DNA of 64,000 nucleotides from Congeria kusceri (lineage: Eukaryota > Mollusca > Bivalvia > Myida > Dreissenidae), in contig CM051026.1 in assembly GCA_027627225.1 (NCBI GenBank), positions 3,446,701-3,510,700 on the forward strand. Direction: 5' to 3'. Of this stretch, positions 1-16,646 are shown piece after piece (position 1 is the first letter of the stretch; each line of letters begins with the position of its first letter). The notes beneath the pieces were generated by a model that worked only from the letters and a program-made list of their open reading frames with translations, had not been told where the DNA came from and ran no database searches. A program made the position numbers and the translations under genes.

Positions 1-859
1 TTTGCATATAACAAATAAACGCATATTGTGTATGCATTGTTTTTGTCGATCCGTTTTGATTGCAAATATGTATTGTCCAATTTGAAGCCGGCGATTTACG
101 TCAACAAGTTCTCAATTGGTCATTTTAACAAAATATCAAGCAAATTACGCACTAAATTGAACATGCTGTCGATCGACACCTGGACTTTGAGAACAAAATT
201 ATACAATGTTTTATGTTGATATATTATTTTTGTCAAGCCTTCAAAGCTTATTTTCAATAGTGATTTTTTCAGAGCAATTATTTAACATATTTATATTGGA
301 TAAACTGTCCGTATAAAGTTTTAATGTTTTGCGTCAACGTTTGTGTAAGGTTGGTGGTAGTTATTAATACTTAATATCAGTCATATATTCATATTATCGT
401 GATTATCTTCATGTAGTTATGCTTTGTTGTTGTAGGTTTAGTATAAATCATAAATGGTCAAATACAAGAGTTTGTCATGTTAATGCAACAACAAGCCCCA
501 CCTCATGCATAGTAATATTTCGCTATTTAAATACATACTCTGCATCCTCAATTTTCTTAATACGTATGCATGTACCATTTGTCATAAAATAGTAATTGAT
601 TGTCAGAATGCATCGGTAGTGATGTTTATGCCATGGTTATAATGCAAAATTGTCTGCTGATGCGAAGAAGTTGGCTCAATATCTGATCGTGTTTAAAACA
701 ACTATTAACATAACAACAAAGTTTCAAATATGCAGAGTAAAACAAAAAAGCAGATATGTATAAGGTTTGCTTTACTTGTTGACAGCAAAATCACACAATA
801 TCGAGTATTGCTTGGAGTCGGCCAGTTCGTCTGTTTTCAATGGATAACGATTACATTGA

Positions 860-1690
860 TGTCTGGGACGGAAGGATACGCCAGTAAACTACCGTTGGTG
901 GGGATGGTTATAGCAGTAGTAGTAGTAATAAAAGTAACGTCTTCAATGTGGAACTGTAAAATGCTTGTCTGTATTACAATTGCTCTTTCCACCGTCGTTC
1001 AGATGATGTGTCAATTGCACGTGAAATTCTAAAGCAACACATTATGAAAATCAGAATGTATTTAGTAACATATGTTTGTTGAATCAACACTGGACTGTTT
1101 AATTGTAACAAACGATGAGCAATAAGCAATTACGTTCTTAATTGTATATTTTTCTACAATAACTTGTACTTAAATAGTCATGTATTGAGGTGTGAATTTG
1201 CATTGCTGGCGTTTGTTTTTGTAGTGACTTTGTTCGTTATTAATACACAAGAAGTGCAGTGCATTTCGCACCATCGTTACACATTCACAATAAACGGTGA
1301 CACTGTCTTAAAGTGTTTTTTTCTACTTAAGGTCTGACAATTAAGCACATTTGTCACACCATTTAAACAAGTAAACCAGTCAATCCTGAGGGAAACGTTT
1401 TATTTTTTATTAAATACATGTAAGTCCCTTTATGATTTGAAAAGTTAATGTATTATTACACACTAATGTAATTGGAAACTAATTGATGTAAGTCATGTTC
1501 CATATACTTATAATCATTCCTGTTAATACCACATCACTGAGTCACAATCATGAACTTTTTTTTTATAAGTTTCATTTTCTTCTGTTTTTGATCAACAACT
1601 GTCGAGTCATTCACCTCAGAAAAAGTACGTCTTTACTTTGATGAGATGAATGAACTTATATTCACTTTGATTCAAGCGTATGACACAATA
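860..1690 (+). repeat. old low-copy duplication, copy 1
   Basis: Pieces of this stretch recur in the same order near 5120-6250. Around 870-1000 a GGTAGTGG/AGTAGTAG-rich segment is followed by a CTGTCTGTATT-like block, as at 5145-5250. Around 1230-1275 an ACAAGAAGTGCAGTGCATT block matches ACAAGCAGTGCAATTCATT at about 5360. Around 1605 GAGTCATTCACCTCAGAA matches GAGTCATTTACCTCAGAA at about 6188. Similarity is patchy, so this is an old duplication or two copies of a dispersed repeat. Confidence 0.45.
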
Positions 1691-4600
1691 TAGTCACAAT
1701 AAGGCATTGGTGTGACCATAGTATGTCTTACCAACGAAATTTGGTCAGAATCATTGTATTGATTGAATTTCCAATACGTTAGGAAATTACGCACAAATCA
1801 GGTAGCTTGTGTTTGTAGTATGTCCGTTGTAGGGCAAATACTCGCGTGCCAGAAATAAACATTTGGATGATATGTCCTCGTTGATTCCTCTCTATAATAG
1901 CATAATGGAAAATACAAAAATTGTCTCTTAAATACGCAATACCTGTACTGATTAAAGTAAAGCACATCCAGCTAAAATATGATTTGTTGGAATTTTAGTG
2001 GAAACTTTCATGATAATCAAGGATTTGGTGTTACATGTACACCACACAACCGTTCCGTTTGCTTAATATAGTGTTGCACCTACTGAACCAATCACAGCAT
2101 ACACTGAAACTCGTTGAACATCATACACTTGTCAGAATAAGTTTCAATAGACAAAAGGTATTTACAAATGCAGTGATTTATGCATATAACATTGTTTGTG
2201 CTGTGCCAAAATATGCAGTGCTGCGGTTTTATGGTGGATATATTTTACCATACATATTCGGAAACTCTAAAATTTCGAAACCACGTGTTGCATATCCAGT
2301 TACCTTCTCCACAGGATCAATCGCATATTCTTAGTAAACGTATTTGTCTAAACTATTAGCGATGGCTTAACTGACATTTATCTTCAGAAAAGCTTAAATA
2401 ACTTGTCTTAGACTGTAAGCAAGGACAGTTTACAATGCAATACTATTTGTTAAGTGATTAGCCTATATTTACGCAGATATAAGACAACCGCGAAATAAAA
2501 CATGTTTGAAGTATGTTCACAGTGCTTTCGCTTTAAACTAGTTTTTACATGACATTTTACATTACGTAATCTGATACTGCCTTCTAAACACCCGCCTTAC
2601 GAACAAATCACGCTATATCGATTACAGCTAACGATAATTCACACACGTGTACTTGGGTACTTGCGACGTGAGTCATTGGTATTTTAGAAAATGATATTTA
2701 GGACTTTTGTGTAATTTGTAAATGTGTTCATTGTCCTACTAGGTACGTGGTTGTTGAGCTTGTTTGAAGACGCTTTTGGTCATCAAACATTCGTTTTAAC
2801 ACGCATATTTCACAGAGAGAATGTAATATCAACAACAGTATAGTATAAACTGTCACAAAGCATGTGAGCGAAACGTATTCCAATAATTCTTTGTAGCGGC
2901 AACTGAACTAAATACATCGTAAAGGCATTTGGTGTCAGTTAATGTTGCATTACGTTTAACAGTTAATGTACACATGTAAACGCCAACACAAGTGTGATTA
3001 ATATGCATTAAGCATTGCCACCAGCGTCACATGTAACAGAATCACGATTTAATACACAAAACAGTTTCACAAGAGGCACCACTACCAAAATGCATATTAA
3101 TATTGAACTACACATACCATACGTGATTTGTTGATTTTTCCATATTTTGTTTTTAAATTATTAATACTGAAACAATAAAATTATGCTATTATCATAATTA
3201 CCAATTACCGCGTTGCACTAAATTCGTGTAATGATCGGACCACTAAATACAAAAATACTAGACAACCGCGAAATAACACACGGTTGCAGTATGTCTTCGT
3301 AATCTATCGCCCAATCACTAAATATGGCATACGACCGTGTCTTTAAAAATAGAAATACCTGTAATCGATATAACGCTGACAGGTAAGCACTGAGTCATTT
3401 GACTTACAGTTGAAACTAATACGATATTTCAGGTTTAAATATTACAAATCTATTGCACTTCCCTTACACGCAAGTATGTACATGCATATACAGCACAATT
3501 TCAATTGACAATGTCAGCTATTGATTACATAATTATTGTGTTTCGCAAACCGTATACATTTAGACTAGCCTACTTTGGTTTCGGGATGTTAGCCAGCTAC
3601 TGTTCGTTTAAAAATAAAGCCAGTGCATGTAAATGCTTTAATAGCAAACGGAGCACGTCGATTGTTAATCAGTGTTGAACATTGCCGGGCAATTTTGAAA
3701 GTGAAAATGTTAAATGCAAAAACATTATGTTTCAGAACAATTATAAAATTATGTCGAAAGTATTTGTATCGTCAATGTTCACAGCTGAATGTATCGTTTT
3801 ACTTTTATATATTTAACATTTAGGTAGACATAATATCGACAAAACAACGCGAACAAATCATCATTATAGGTATACACTACGTTTTATATAAACAAATAAT
3901 TTTGCGATGCATAATTTATTGTAATGTTTGTCAATTTAAAGCACACACTAATTTTATGAACGTGTCAAATGTGTGAATAATACAGATCGTCGGGTAAATA
4001 ACTTCGATGTTAAGTAGAAGCGGTTGCGTTGTTCTCATTACTCAGAGTATTATATTAAACGAGTCGAATTTCGACAAGCGAAGCGTCTGTCATTAAAATA
4101 CATGTAGACACCTGTCAAAGGACTGACTTAATTTAACTTCAAAAAACGTTCACGGTGCTCGCTCCTTTCATTAAATTCAACAATTTACAGTTATTGGTAA
4201 CTGAGTAATAGACAAGTCCCAGGTAACAAAATGGCATTGTTATTTAGGCGTAAAAAAATGATTGTCAGCCTATAAATGAAAAACCAAACAAGAATTCAGC
4301 AAAAAACACCGCGAGAAGCGAATATCGCTTACATCTTATACGCTTATACTTGTTGGTTTTAGGAAATGTATAAGTCTAGTCTGGTTTGTGTTTCTTTTCA
4401 ACGGGAAAAGGGTTATTGCTTTGTTTAGTAACTTTGTCATATTTGATTGATCAAAGAAAGTTCATCCACAGTGAATAACCCGCTTGCATCGAGTGTTTTG
4501 CACGGGAATGGAATGAACAAGCTGAAAACATCTTGAATGCAAAAACGGATAAGACAAAACTTATTTTGGCAGCTGGCAACTCTGATAAACTAGACTACCT

Positions 4601-5119
4601 AAAGTTGTATCGATAGAATGGCTATTATTATAAATGTATGCTGCGTCGTCTTTTACAATGCTTTTATTTAGCGCGTCGGAGTGCACAAGTAGGAGGATAA
4701 ACCGTGCAAATTCCAGTTGAATGGAGATAGGAACAGTTATTCGTACATCCCTCTATTAGTTCACTTCTCGAGGTAATACATTTTTGAAAAAAAAGGAATT
4801 GGTTGCGTGATAAACACAGAAAATATACACAACTAAAAATGACCTTTTCATTGTAATCATTCTTTAAATGGCACTGTATTGATTATAAATGTATGAATTG
4901 CTAGTATAAATGTATACCATTTAAATCCACATATACATGTATACTACGATTAAAAGCTGGTTAACTACTTGCAACAATGAATTAATGTTTTATGTCTATG
5001 ATCTTGTTTTATTAAAACATGTACGGCATAATGAGAACGAAGTCAGTTTGAAAGCACTCACAATCGCTTTGATCACCAATTTTTCCAGGCATAGACAATG
5101 CAATACAATGGCGAAATAT

Positions 5120-6255
5120 ACATACTTAGGTTCATAATATCCGGTAGTGGTATTGGTGGTGATAGAAGTAGTAGCAGTAATAGATTTGTCTTGAATTCGG
5201 AACAGTCCAATGGGCTGTCTGTATTCAATATTGCTTTGTAAATACAACGTCTTTAGTTCGATATGACCCTGACAATTCGGAAAAAAATTATAGAAGCTCA
5301 TTACAAAACTTAAAATGTATTGTGTTATTCATCAGACATTTAATAAATCAACGATGTAATAAACGATGAACACAAGCAGTGCAATTCATTCGCTCCGTCG
5401 CTACACCTCCTTACTTAATGGTTACATGTATGCAATTTGGATAGTTGCAGATTGAGAGTTAGTAGGGTTGCATTCGATGTACAAGCAAAATAACGGCATT
5501 CAAAAACCGATCTGGTAATAGCCTGAGCAGATTAAGCATAATACTTTTATAAACTGATGTATTACATCCTCTTATATTTTACTTCCTGTGTATTGCGTTC
5601 TTAATCAAAAAACTTAATGTGTCATCCTCTTATATTTTTCTTCTTGTGTATTGCGTTCTTAATCAAAAAAATAAATGTTTCATTCTCTAATATGTCCCTT
5701 CATGTGTATTGCGTTCTTATTAAAAAAAAACTAAATTGTTCATCCTCTTGTATTTCACTTCTTGTGTATTGAGTTCTAAATCAAACACATACATATATTA
5801 CACAACTGTGTAAATGAACATCATCTTCAGATGGTCGCCTTTTGACCGTATTTTCTTTACGTGTTGCATATCATACATAAAATGCGACTGAACTTAGTAT
5901 ATCTAATTCGGTCTATATTTTAATTCGACATAAAGTGTGAAATCGTTACCAATTATTATACTTTAACACGGTGCAAATGGTTGGCACGCTGTTTAAGTTG
6001 TTTTAAATAATGTTTCCCACAGCTACGGATATATTATATTTAAACGGAAAGCAATACAAGTGATTAATGCACCATATACCATTACTCACACTTGTATTAT
6101 ACTTCCTGTCGAAGCCACATCACTTGTCACAGGCAATAACGTTATTATAACAGTTTTATGTTCTACTGTTCTCCATCGACAGCTGGTGAGTCATTTACCT
6201 CAGAATAACGTCCCCACTTCCTGCACTGGTGACATGAATACATTTCTCTTAATTT
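5120..6255 (+). repeat. old low-copy duplication, copy 2
   Basis: Partner of the segment at about 860-1690, in the same orientation. The shared blocks come in the same order but with different spacing; this copy also contains the four-unit tandem repeat at 5562-5786, absent from the first. No reading frame is conserved between the copies, so the conserved blocks are not evidence of a gene. Confidence 0.45.
5562..5786 (+). repeat. 58-60 bp tandem repeat, 4 diverged copies
   Basis: Four units each contain CATCCTCTTATATTT-like sequence, then TGTGTATTGCGTTCTTA and an A-rich run. The TGTATTGCGTTC core recurs at roughly 5588, 5646, 5704 and 5764, a period of 58-60 bp. The units differ by substitutions and by the length of the A run, so the array is old. 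Confidence 0.7.
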
Positions 6256-7214
6256 AGAGTTCAAGTGTGTGGCAAAAAAGTCCCAATTACATATTGGCGC
6301 ATAATAAATCTTAAAATCGAATTGTGTGTGATAGATTTGTGTTGATATCTTAAACATGTTTTAGTTTTGACGTAGAATGAGTTTCGTATTGTTATTGTGT
6401 TGATAAACACAGAATTAACTGTACAGAATAAATTATGCGTACTTATGAATACTAAATATCCCAACAATGATACCGTAAACAAAGACATCGAATGTAGTAC
6501 CCCTCAAACCTACGGCATCCAAATCAAAAGTAGGTCATGCTAATTGCAAGGCAATACTGACTTCACGGTTTTACAATTAAACGTGTTAGCGCTATCTAGG
6601 TTATAGACTTGCTTTCAAACGACAAAAGAACAGCAATATTCCTGTTCTAGAATTGTTTTGCGTTGCAAACGTTTCACAAAACTGTCGATTCCATTTACCG
6701 AGTATTAATTAATTGTCGATACCTGTCATTACATTATTTCCAAATCCAGTATGAACTCGAGTGTATTTTTTCTGTAGTTTTCTCTGTGTACAATGCATTT
6801 GTTTACAGAACCTATTGTAGTATATGTCTGCTTCTCCTCGCGCTTTTCTTGTCACAAAAGCGTGGAAGAAAATGCATTGATGTTGTTCTCTTTCCAGTAG
6901 TGGGGCTGGCAGCTTGATGACGTCTCTTCCTCAATTCATTGTTGTCAATTGTTGAAATTGAAATACCTATATGTATATATTAAACAAGTATGGTTTTCAA
7001 ACAGATGATAGTGCTCAACAGTGACTTAATGGCATCGGTCTATAAGCAATCGAATAATCCATGTGAGTTTCTATATTTAAGAAAGCGTGTTGAGCCACTC
7101 TCAGCAGAGTTATTTCGTACAAGATATTCCTTCTCAACGAACTGGTGTCCCATGCTGAAACAAAAATACATCACTATTAATTAGTTCCGCAGTAGTGTAT
7201 TTACAATCTTGCAC

Positions 7215-10200
7215 CGACTATCCACTATATACCGCAATGTAAATAATTGTTAATTGTTGGCATTCCGTGCCTGCTCTATATCAGAACATAAACACTCACG
7301 TTTTCAATATTGACGGTTAAGGGGAGATAACTGTAGCAATAATGACTACTTAAATACAATGTATCCACATGAACATTAAGTTTGCGAAAAACACTGGGGC
7401 ATATAAACGTAAGTCGTAAATGACTGCATGTTTTATAAGAAATTACGGTTTTGTGTAAAGCCTCTTTTCCTGGCGATTATTGTTTAAATGGGACTCGTTC
7501 ACACATTTTCTTATTTTTTGAAATGTGCCATTTATAATAAAGTTATCTTATCTGCAAAAAATAAAGCAGTTGGACAAACCAAAACTAATATTAAATAAAA
7601 ATACACATACAAAATGCCTTCGCCGCGACTTAAACTACTTCCGCCGTGATTAACAATATGTCGCGCTAACCACTAAGCTTTTGATTGAAAATCAAAGTGG
7701 TGAATTTTTAACGCGAAGTATGTGATGCACGTGTTTTCTAAAATACCGATGACAAAAAGCGTTGCAAACAATGTATAATTGTATCCATTTCAGTTGATGA
7801 TGTTTCATAAAAGACACATGATATCTTTGTATTTCTTTGTCAGTAGTGTTATTCCGTTTGTTTATATATAATCCATTTTTCTGTTTGGGATCTTTGACAA
7901 CAATTTGGAAAATTGTCAATGGCCAGTCTGTTAACATTTTCACCGATCATTGTCGTTGCATACACACACATCGGTGGATAACGTTATGGCATGGTTTTGT
8001 AATCAGTCAATTAAAAACACATAATTCTGCAATCTTCAATTTTCAAATAAGTTAACGAAAACTCGCACATTGCTGTTTTCGCATTCACCGATGACATGTT
8101 TTGCCTATAACTGAAAATTCATCGTTGAAGTAATAACTCATGATGTCCATATGGAGAAATATCCGCTTACTAAAACAGAGATTCCTCAAGTCCCGACTCT
8201 GAAATTATCCTTTTCAGAACACATTGCCCTGTTAAATGTTTAGAACAACAGACTCCTTGCTATTTGCCTTTGAAATTATGCGTTAAACGCTACATGCATA
8301 TGTTTAATACGGTACGGATTGTTTAATTAAATGCGTTCAACAACACCAATTGTAGTTCTGCAGTTGGTTTTCTTAAATCATTATGGCGTGAATTACATTG
8401 TAGGTACCTTAACTGCACTCCTCCACCCCCTCACTAAAAATACAGTAACTACTAATGACTCTGTCAATGCTTACGTATTACCTTGATTACCCTGATTTGT
8501 ACAGAGGTACATAATTAATCTGCTTCAAACCATACTATTTCAATAACGTTTGATTTCCCCATTCGTAGTTAATTGTGATCGAAAGGAAAGATTATTTGGT
8601 AAGTAAGTTACTCATTTTTTTTTAATTTTGTAAGTAGCACTTATTAAGCATATTTATAACAAAGACCATTTGGTTGCATCTCGCATAACATTTTGCATAA
8701 CTGTTGCAGTCGCTTGCGACAATGTGGGCGTTTATGTTCTATGATATATCGTAGTGTTCTAAATGACTAACTTATTGGATTAAGCGATCTATTTTCCAAA
8801 CATCATTGTGTTTGGTAAAGTAGGTCGATCGATACAGCTAGCCATAGATAAGCTATCTGAGCACGCAATTCACACATGACTACATTGCGACTGTGCAAAA
8901 GTCGATAAAGGTAGTTTACATGTAAATATACATGTGTATGTTTCACCGGGTTTCCAAAGTTAATGCAGACCATTTATGGAAATGCTTGTAAAGTACGAGC
9001 GTATTACGTTGATAACAGTTTGAATAATGCATAAGGGCGTCAATAACTAGACACACCATCCATATACGGTGAGAGGTTTAACAAATTATTTGCCCAATCT
9101 GTTTTAACATCGGCATATATTGAATAAGGTTTTGTGATATTTTAGGATGGGTTTTCTTTGTGCTTTTGAAACACATCGGCACAACGTATACAATAACCCT
9201 TCAATTGCATATTCCAATGTACATGCGCAATATCTTTTGTTTCCCGTCCTCAAACTGCGCATTGTTTAAGGTACGCTTCTCATATTACCTGTAATCTAGG
9301 ACGATACAAATTGCCACTAGCAAACGCTGATTGCACGTCACATTTTAACATTTAAAACAGATCATTACTTGATATTTAGTATGCATTCAAAATGAGAATG
9401 CTTACCTTGTAAAAATATTATATTTACTGTGCTAATGCTCTGCGTTTAATGTACGAATAACACCAGACGAATATGTTTCGTAAGTAATACATGTACTCGA
9501 TTGTTTAAACATGTATTTCGACAATCTAATGTTAAGACGTTTTAAATTTAAGTGGCCTTTACAAAACTGATAGTGGAATGTAATCATGTATAGTTCGACA
9601 GCAATGACCAGGCACTCATGCATAATCCCTTCGTTTCCGTAAACCCGTATCGGTATTGTATACAAGTGATCGCTTTGCTTGTAAAGTTATTGAGCACATG
9701 CTTATTTACTTATAATTAAATGATCGATAGGTTAGGGCAGAAGCTTACGGATCGTGGGGTTGAGTGTTAGAACCCATTTTAGATCTTAACTGTTTTTTGT
9801 TTATGTCAGCACACTACTATTTGCATTTCAAGTGTTTTCGTTGTATTGCATTTCATTCTTTAGCCTTTCATTTGAGAAAAAAAAATAGTTAAAAAAAATT
9901 GAAACAAGACGTGATTTATCCCCCAAGCAAAACACATTTAAAAAGGCAAATCTGTTATCTCAGGGAAAAAAAACGATTTAAGTCCAGTTTGTTTTACAGT
10001 ATAGCCTGTGAATAGTACTATATAATTACTAAGCAAGTACTAGGTTATCGTTCCAGATGAATAATGTGTGCGTACATATCGACTGAATATGGTTTAATGA
10101 GCACAGTTGTTTACAATAAATACTCCCAAGTGCAACGGCGGAAAGCACAATGTAATATAACCAAAACACAATAGGACCAGATCAATGTTGTCAGTTTATT

Positions 10201-12720
10201 GTTTGTTATAAAATGACAAATCACTCATTTAAACATGACGTATACGTTTCCGTACATTTTGAAATCGAAAGATAACCATCGACGCGCAAGATTTATCCCC
10301 ACAGTTTCATAAGCCCATTATTATGTAAAAGATGAACAAATATCGATACGAAATTAGCTAGAGATTTCACAAGACGCAAATAATACCCCATATACTGCTT
10401 CGACACAGATACTGTTTGCAGTTGACAAAGAACAAACCTTTGACAGACGGACATAGGTCATGAACACAACATACAATCTGGCCATTGGAATAATAATGTG
10501 AAACCATATTGAACTCCTTACATTCATTTAAAAGTAACGAAGCGGCAACTACTTTGTCTGAACATTTAAGTGTAATCTTAACCTTTGACAGACACGCATG
10601 GGTCATCATCTGGTCATGAGGTATTCTAATTTGCAGTAATATGAAACACCTTCCATGCGTTTAACAGTTATGGAGCCAACCTGTTTGTCTTGACCTACAG
10701 ATGTGAGCTTTAGTAGCTATGCGGGGAAACGAATTTAAGACGGAAGAAAGTGCGGACGGACGGACGGACTAACTTACGTCGATCCTATATAATCCCACTA
10801 TGTCTCGAAGTCGAGGTTTAATTGTATTCAAGTCTCAATACAAGTTGTGTCACGATGACTTTTAGCAAAGATCAAAAACAGAAAATATCTGGTGTCTCAC
10901 AGTTCTATCAGCACTAGTTATTACGTCTCTTTGGTTTCCTTTATTCATTTACTTCGCATTGTGCGCTGTCAATGGATTTCACCACAGCTTTCACATAATT
11001 TCCCATTGGCTCTTCAAATAGCGTCTCACAACTTGCCTTTCAAACGCATTAAAAATCCGTACTTATTATACCATTGAATAAATCCAGCAAGAACTGTCAG
11101 AGGACAGCGCGCTCGACCTTTTGAAGTATTTCAGTTGGTACGTATGTTGGAAACTGAAAGGGGAATACATTTGTTGAAATACAAAGCTGAGTTTTGACAA
11201 TTATTTCGTCAATTTACTCCATGTAGTTTTGAAAATTATAAGACTTTGGAATTAACTCTGTACACTGTGGATTGTGACATGTGATGTTGTGGTTTATGGC
11301 AAAGGTACTAATAATGCAAGTTTTAAGTGAATAACCTATAAAGTTTTGAAGTTACATTTGTTTTAATAAACATTTTAATCTGAAAATCTATTTGAAAAAG
11401 GAAAATAACTATGTCAAAATACAAAACAGAGTTATGGAGAATGTTGTACCTCATGCTGAAGTTCATGAAAAGGTATAATCCAAGTTTTAAGTGAATAATC
11501 CGTGAAGTTTTTCAGTAACAAGACAGTTAAGTTACAAATTTAACCCAAACAAAATTCTGAAACAGGTGCATAGCAATGTCAAAATACACAAATGAGTTAT
11601 GTGTAAATACGACTTTTGAAAATAAACTTTAACCTAGATCAGACGCGGGCGAGGAAGCCGACGCCGAGGCGAGGAGGAACACTCACCAATTCTTCAAATA
11701 GTCAAGCTTAAAATGAAGGCTATTCATTATGTGGCATTCGCTAATCGTATAAGTATCTCAACCATCAGTCGGATCAAAGCCATAAACTGCAGCTACGTAT
11801 ATTATATGTTGATTTGAAAAAAAAATATAGTAAATACAGTAAATTACCATATAAAAAATATCAATGGTGAATCACCGGTTAGCGGACGTGGCAGTCCGTT
11901 TATTTTTCGCGATTATACTGTCTGTTAGTAGGAAACCGTGGTTTTAAATTCGTTAATAGCGCTTATTATATAGTTATGGTTGGTGTTAAAAGTGATACTG
12001 TATTAACCTGTATTCGTGAAATCGTTCAATACGTTAGCCTTGAGTGTGTGCATTTCAAGAAGCATGGTTTAAAATAAAGTGTCTGTTTGCCGCCGAATGT
12101 GCTACTAAAGAGACTTAACTATGCAAACATGTTGGACTTTGTCATAGTATATATGTTGTTAATTTAACAGCCAATGCAATTCAATCACAATAAACACACA
12201 TAAACAACTAGTATTTGCACCATTACTAGTTTATTATGTTTATGAATGCCACCATAACTGCCTTCTTCCCCATCTATAACGCGAGAAAAGGTTACCGCTA
12301 TTTGTTTTACTGCTTGCTAGCCTGTTGTACTGTGATTTGTCATCAACTCTTGTCCCCAGACGACTCTCATAGCGAACCATGTCAGTTATATAACACGATA
12401 TAATTTCATATGTGAGTACAGCTGAACGTCTCGTTTTTGACTACGATATATCCAAGCAAGTACTGATGTTTTACAATATGTGGCAAACTTGGTCATGACT
12501 AGGTACGTCTTGCCAAAGGCTTTACCACCTTTCGTAGAAACCCACTTCAACGTTACAAACAAGTTAAGTAAAAACTACCAGAAAAACGCATGTATTGTAT
12601 ATGAAGTAAGACGTGCGTAAGTCTGGTATTAGTTTCCTCTTTGACATAAGCATGTTGTAAATAACGAAGTCCAGCTGTATTTTTGTTATTGATGATTACT
12701 GTAATTAACTTGCGACTCTA
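7215..12720 (+). repeat. diverged segmental duplication, copy 1
   Basis: Blocks in this interval reappear in the same order and orientation at 60.4-64.0 kb. Examples are AATATTGACGGTTAAGGGGAGATAAC near 7307 against a near match at 60475 (shown for orientation as TTGACGG..AAGGGGAGATAAC), GTTGCATCTCGCATAACA at 8680 and 61122, CGCTTCTCATATTAC at 9275 and 61575, CATTGTGCGCTGTCAATG at 10957 and 62234, TATGCAAACATGTT at 12120 and 63350, and CATATGTGAGTACAGCTGAA at 12408 and 63646. No gene is apparent. The minisatellite at 12724 begins close to where the recognisable match runs out. Confidence 0.75.
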
Positions 12721-12723
12721 AAT

Positions 12724-13579
12724 AATAACGTAACAGCTTACACACCGGATCGCCATGTTGAGCAAGGTCAAATAACATAACAGCTTTCACACCGGATCGC
12801 CATGTTGGACAAGGTCAAATAACGTAACAGCTTATACACCGCATCGCCATGTTGAGCAATGTCAAATAACGTAACAGCTTACACACCGTTCGCCATGTTG
12901 AGCAAGGTCAAATAACGTAACAGCTTACACACCGGATCGCCATGTTGGACAAGGTCAAATAACGTAACAGCTTACACACCGGATCGCCATGTTGAGCAAG
13001 GTCAAATAACGTAACAGCTTACACACCGGATCGCCATGTTGAGCAAGGTCAAATAACGTAACAGCTTACACACCGGATCGCCATGTTGGACAAGGTCAAA
13101 TAACGTAACAGCTTAACACCGGATCGCCATGTTGGACAAGGTCAAATAACGTAACAGCTTAACACCGGATCGCCATGTTGGACAAGGTCAAATAACGTAA
13201 CAGCTTACACACCGGATCGCCATGTTGGACAAGGTCATATAACGTAACAGCTTACACACCGGATCGCCATGTTGGACAAGGTCAAATAACGTAACAGCTT
13301 ACACACCGGATCGCCATGTTGAGCAAGGTCAAATAACGTAAAAGCTTACACACCGGATCGCCATGTTGAGCAAGGTCAAATAACGTAACAGCTTACACAC
13401 CGGATCACCATGTTGAGCAAGGTCAAATAACGTAACAGCTTACACACCGGATCGCCATGTTGAGCAAGGTCAAATAACGTAACAGCTTACACACCGGATC
13501 GCCATGTTGAGCAAGGTCAAATAACGTAACAGCTTACACACCGGATCGCCATGTTGGACAAGGTCAAATAACGTAACAG
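12724..13579 (+). repeat. 47-bp minisatellite, 18 copies
   Basis: Head-to-tail units start AATAACGTAACAGCTTACAC, continue ACCGGATCGCCATGTT and end AAGGTCA; most are 47 bp, and a few are 46 bp through single-base loss. A partial unit ends the array. Two subtypes differ in one tetranucleotide, TTGAGC or TTGGAC. Reading 5' to 3' with G for GAGC and D for GGAC, the order is G D G G D G G D D D D D G G G G G D. Units are otherwise almost identical, implying recent expansion. A 47-bp period does not preserve a reading frame. Confidence 0.95.
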
Positions 13580-14251
13580 ATTATACCCACACATGTATAT
13601 CAAAATGTCTTTATTAAAACTGACAATTTAGAAACATAACAACATCCAAATAATGTGCTCTTTTAAGCATTAATGTAGAGTATTACAATAAAAACGCTGA
13701 TAGTGTAGCAAAACTGTTGGCGAGGAAAGACAATCAGATAACATTTTGTACATGTACTTTAAATTGAATAATGTGAATAATAAGTGCATTTTACTGTAAG
13801 ATGCGCATATAATTCACTTTATTCCAACACTTTATACGCTTTTATGTGTCTGGTATGTTGTATTAAGTGGCCAATGGCAGTTTTTAATTGTTAAATTGCT
13901 TTAACTGTTGTTGTCTTAACACGATTGTTTACATCAACACGGATAACTGAATAAGACATCATTTAAAGCTTTTACGGCGAGGTCAGTGTGTCACAAACAA
14001 AATCGATACATATGATTGTGCTTTGGTATCTAAATACTTTGTTTATGATCTAAATTAAAAAGGCTGAGTAGTAAGATTGTTAAACTGTTTTAAAATTAAC
14101 GAAATACTTTGATAAACCAATCCACGACATAGTGCTGTATTCGAAATCATGTACATACGCATGTTACTGTAGCATGAATGAACACTATATAAAGTGTATA
14201 CAATTTTACACAGCAATACTCTTTATGTAAATTAAATAAAACAGTCCGATC
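13580..14251. other. non-coding spacer
   Basis: No gene, repeat or RNA feature is visible between the 47-bp minisatellite and the first AGT array. The sequence is AT-rich with stops in all frames. Confidence 0.5.
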
Positions 14252-16407
<2,156 letters not shown>

Positions 16408-16646
16408 CTAGAATACTTTCTATGGAATGAGATGAATATAACTGTCCGTGCTGCTAAATTCTTACACACGTCACCAGAGGACTGCAAAGTTGCGCAAATA
16501 GTAGTTGAAAGTGGTGATTCCGAACATATAGATACAGCCGTCACATGGCCCGTCGGCATAACGTGTCGTCCCTGGATACAACGTACATAATACATACGTC
16601 GCTTCCGTAACCAAACGACAGATACGCGCCTGTAACACACTACCCT

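Larger units (their letters stand above)
1..7200. other. gene-poor AT-rich region
   Basis: I see no convincing gene. The short ORFs here have no recognisable domain, do not sit between good splice sites and are of the size expected by chance. What structure exists is repeated sequence: weak duplications between the first and last thirds of the interval, and a four-copy tandem repeat near 5.6 kb, listed separately. A short related pair also exists at about 2478-2520 and 3262-3305, sharing GACAACCGCGAAATAA followed by a similar AGTATGT segment. Confidence 0.5.

Noticed and set aside
730..1032. 100-codon ORF with a hydrophobic segment
   Set aside because: No splice context, no domain, and the frame is not conserved in the related copy near 5.1 kb.
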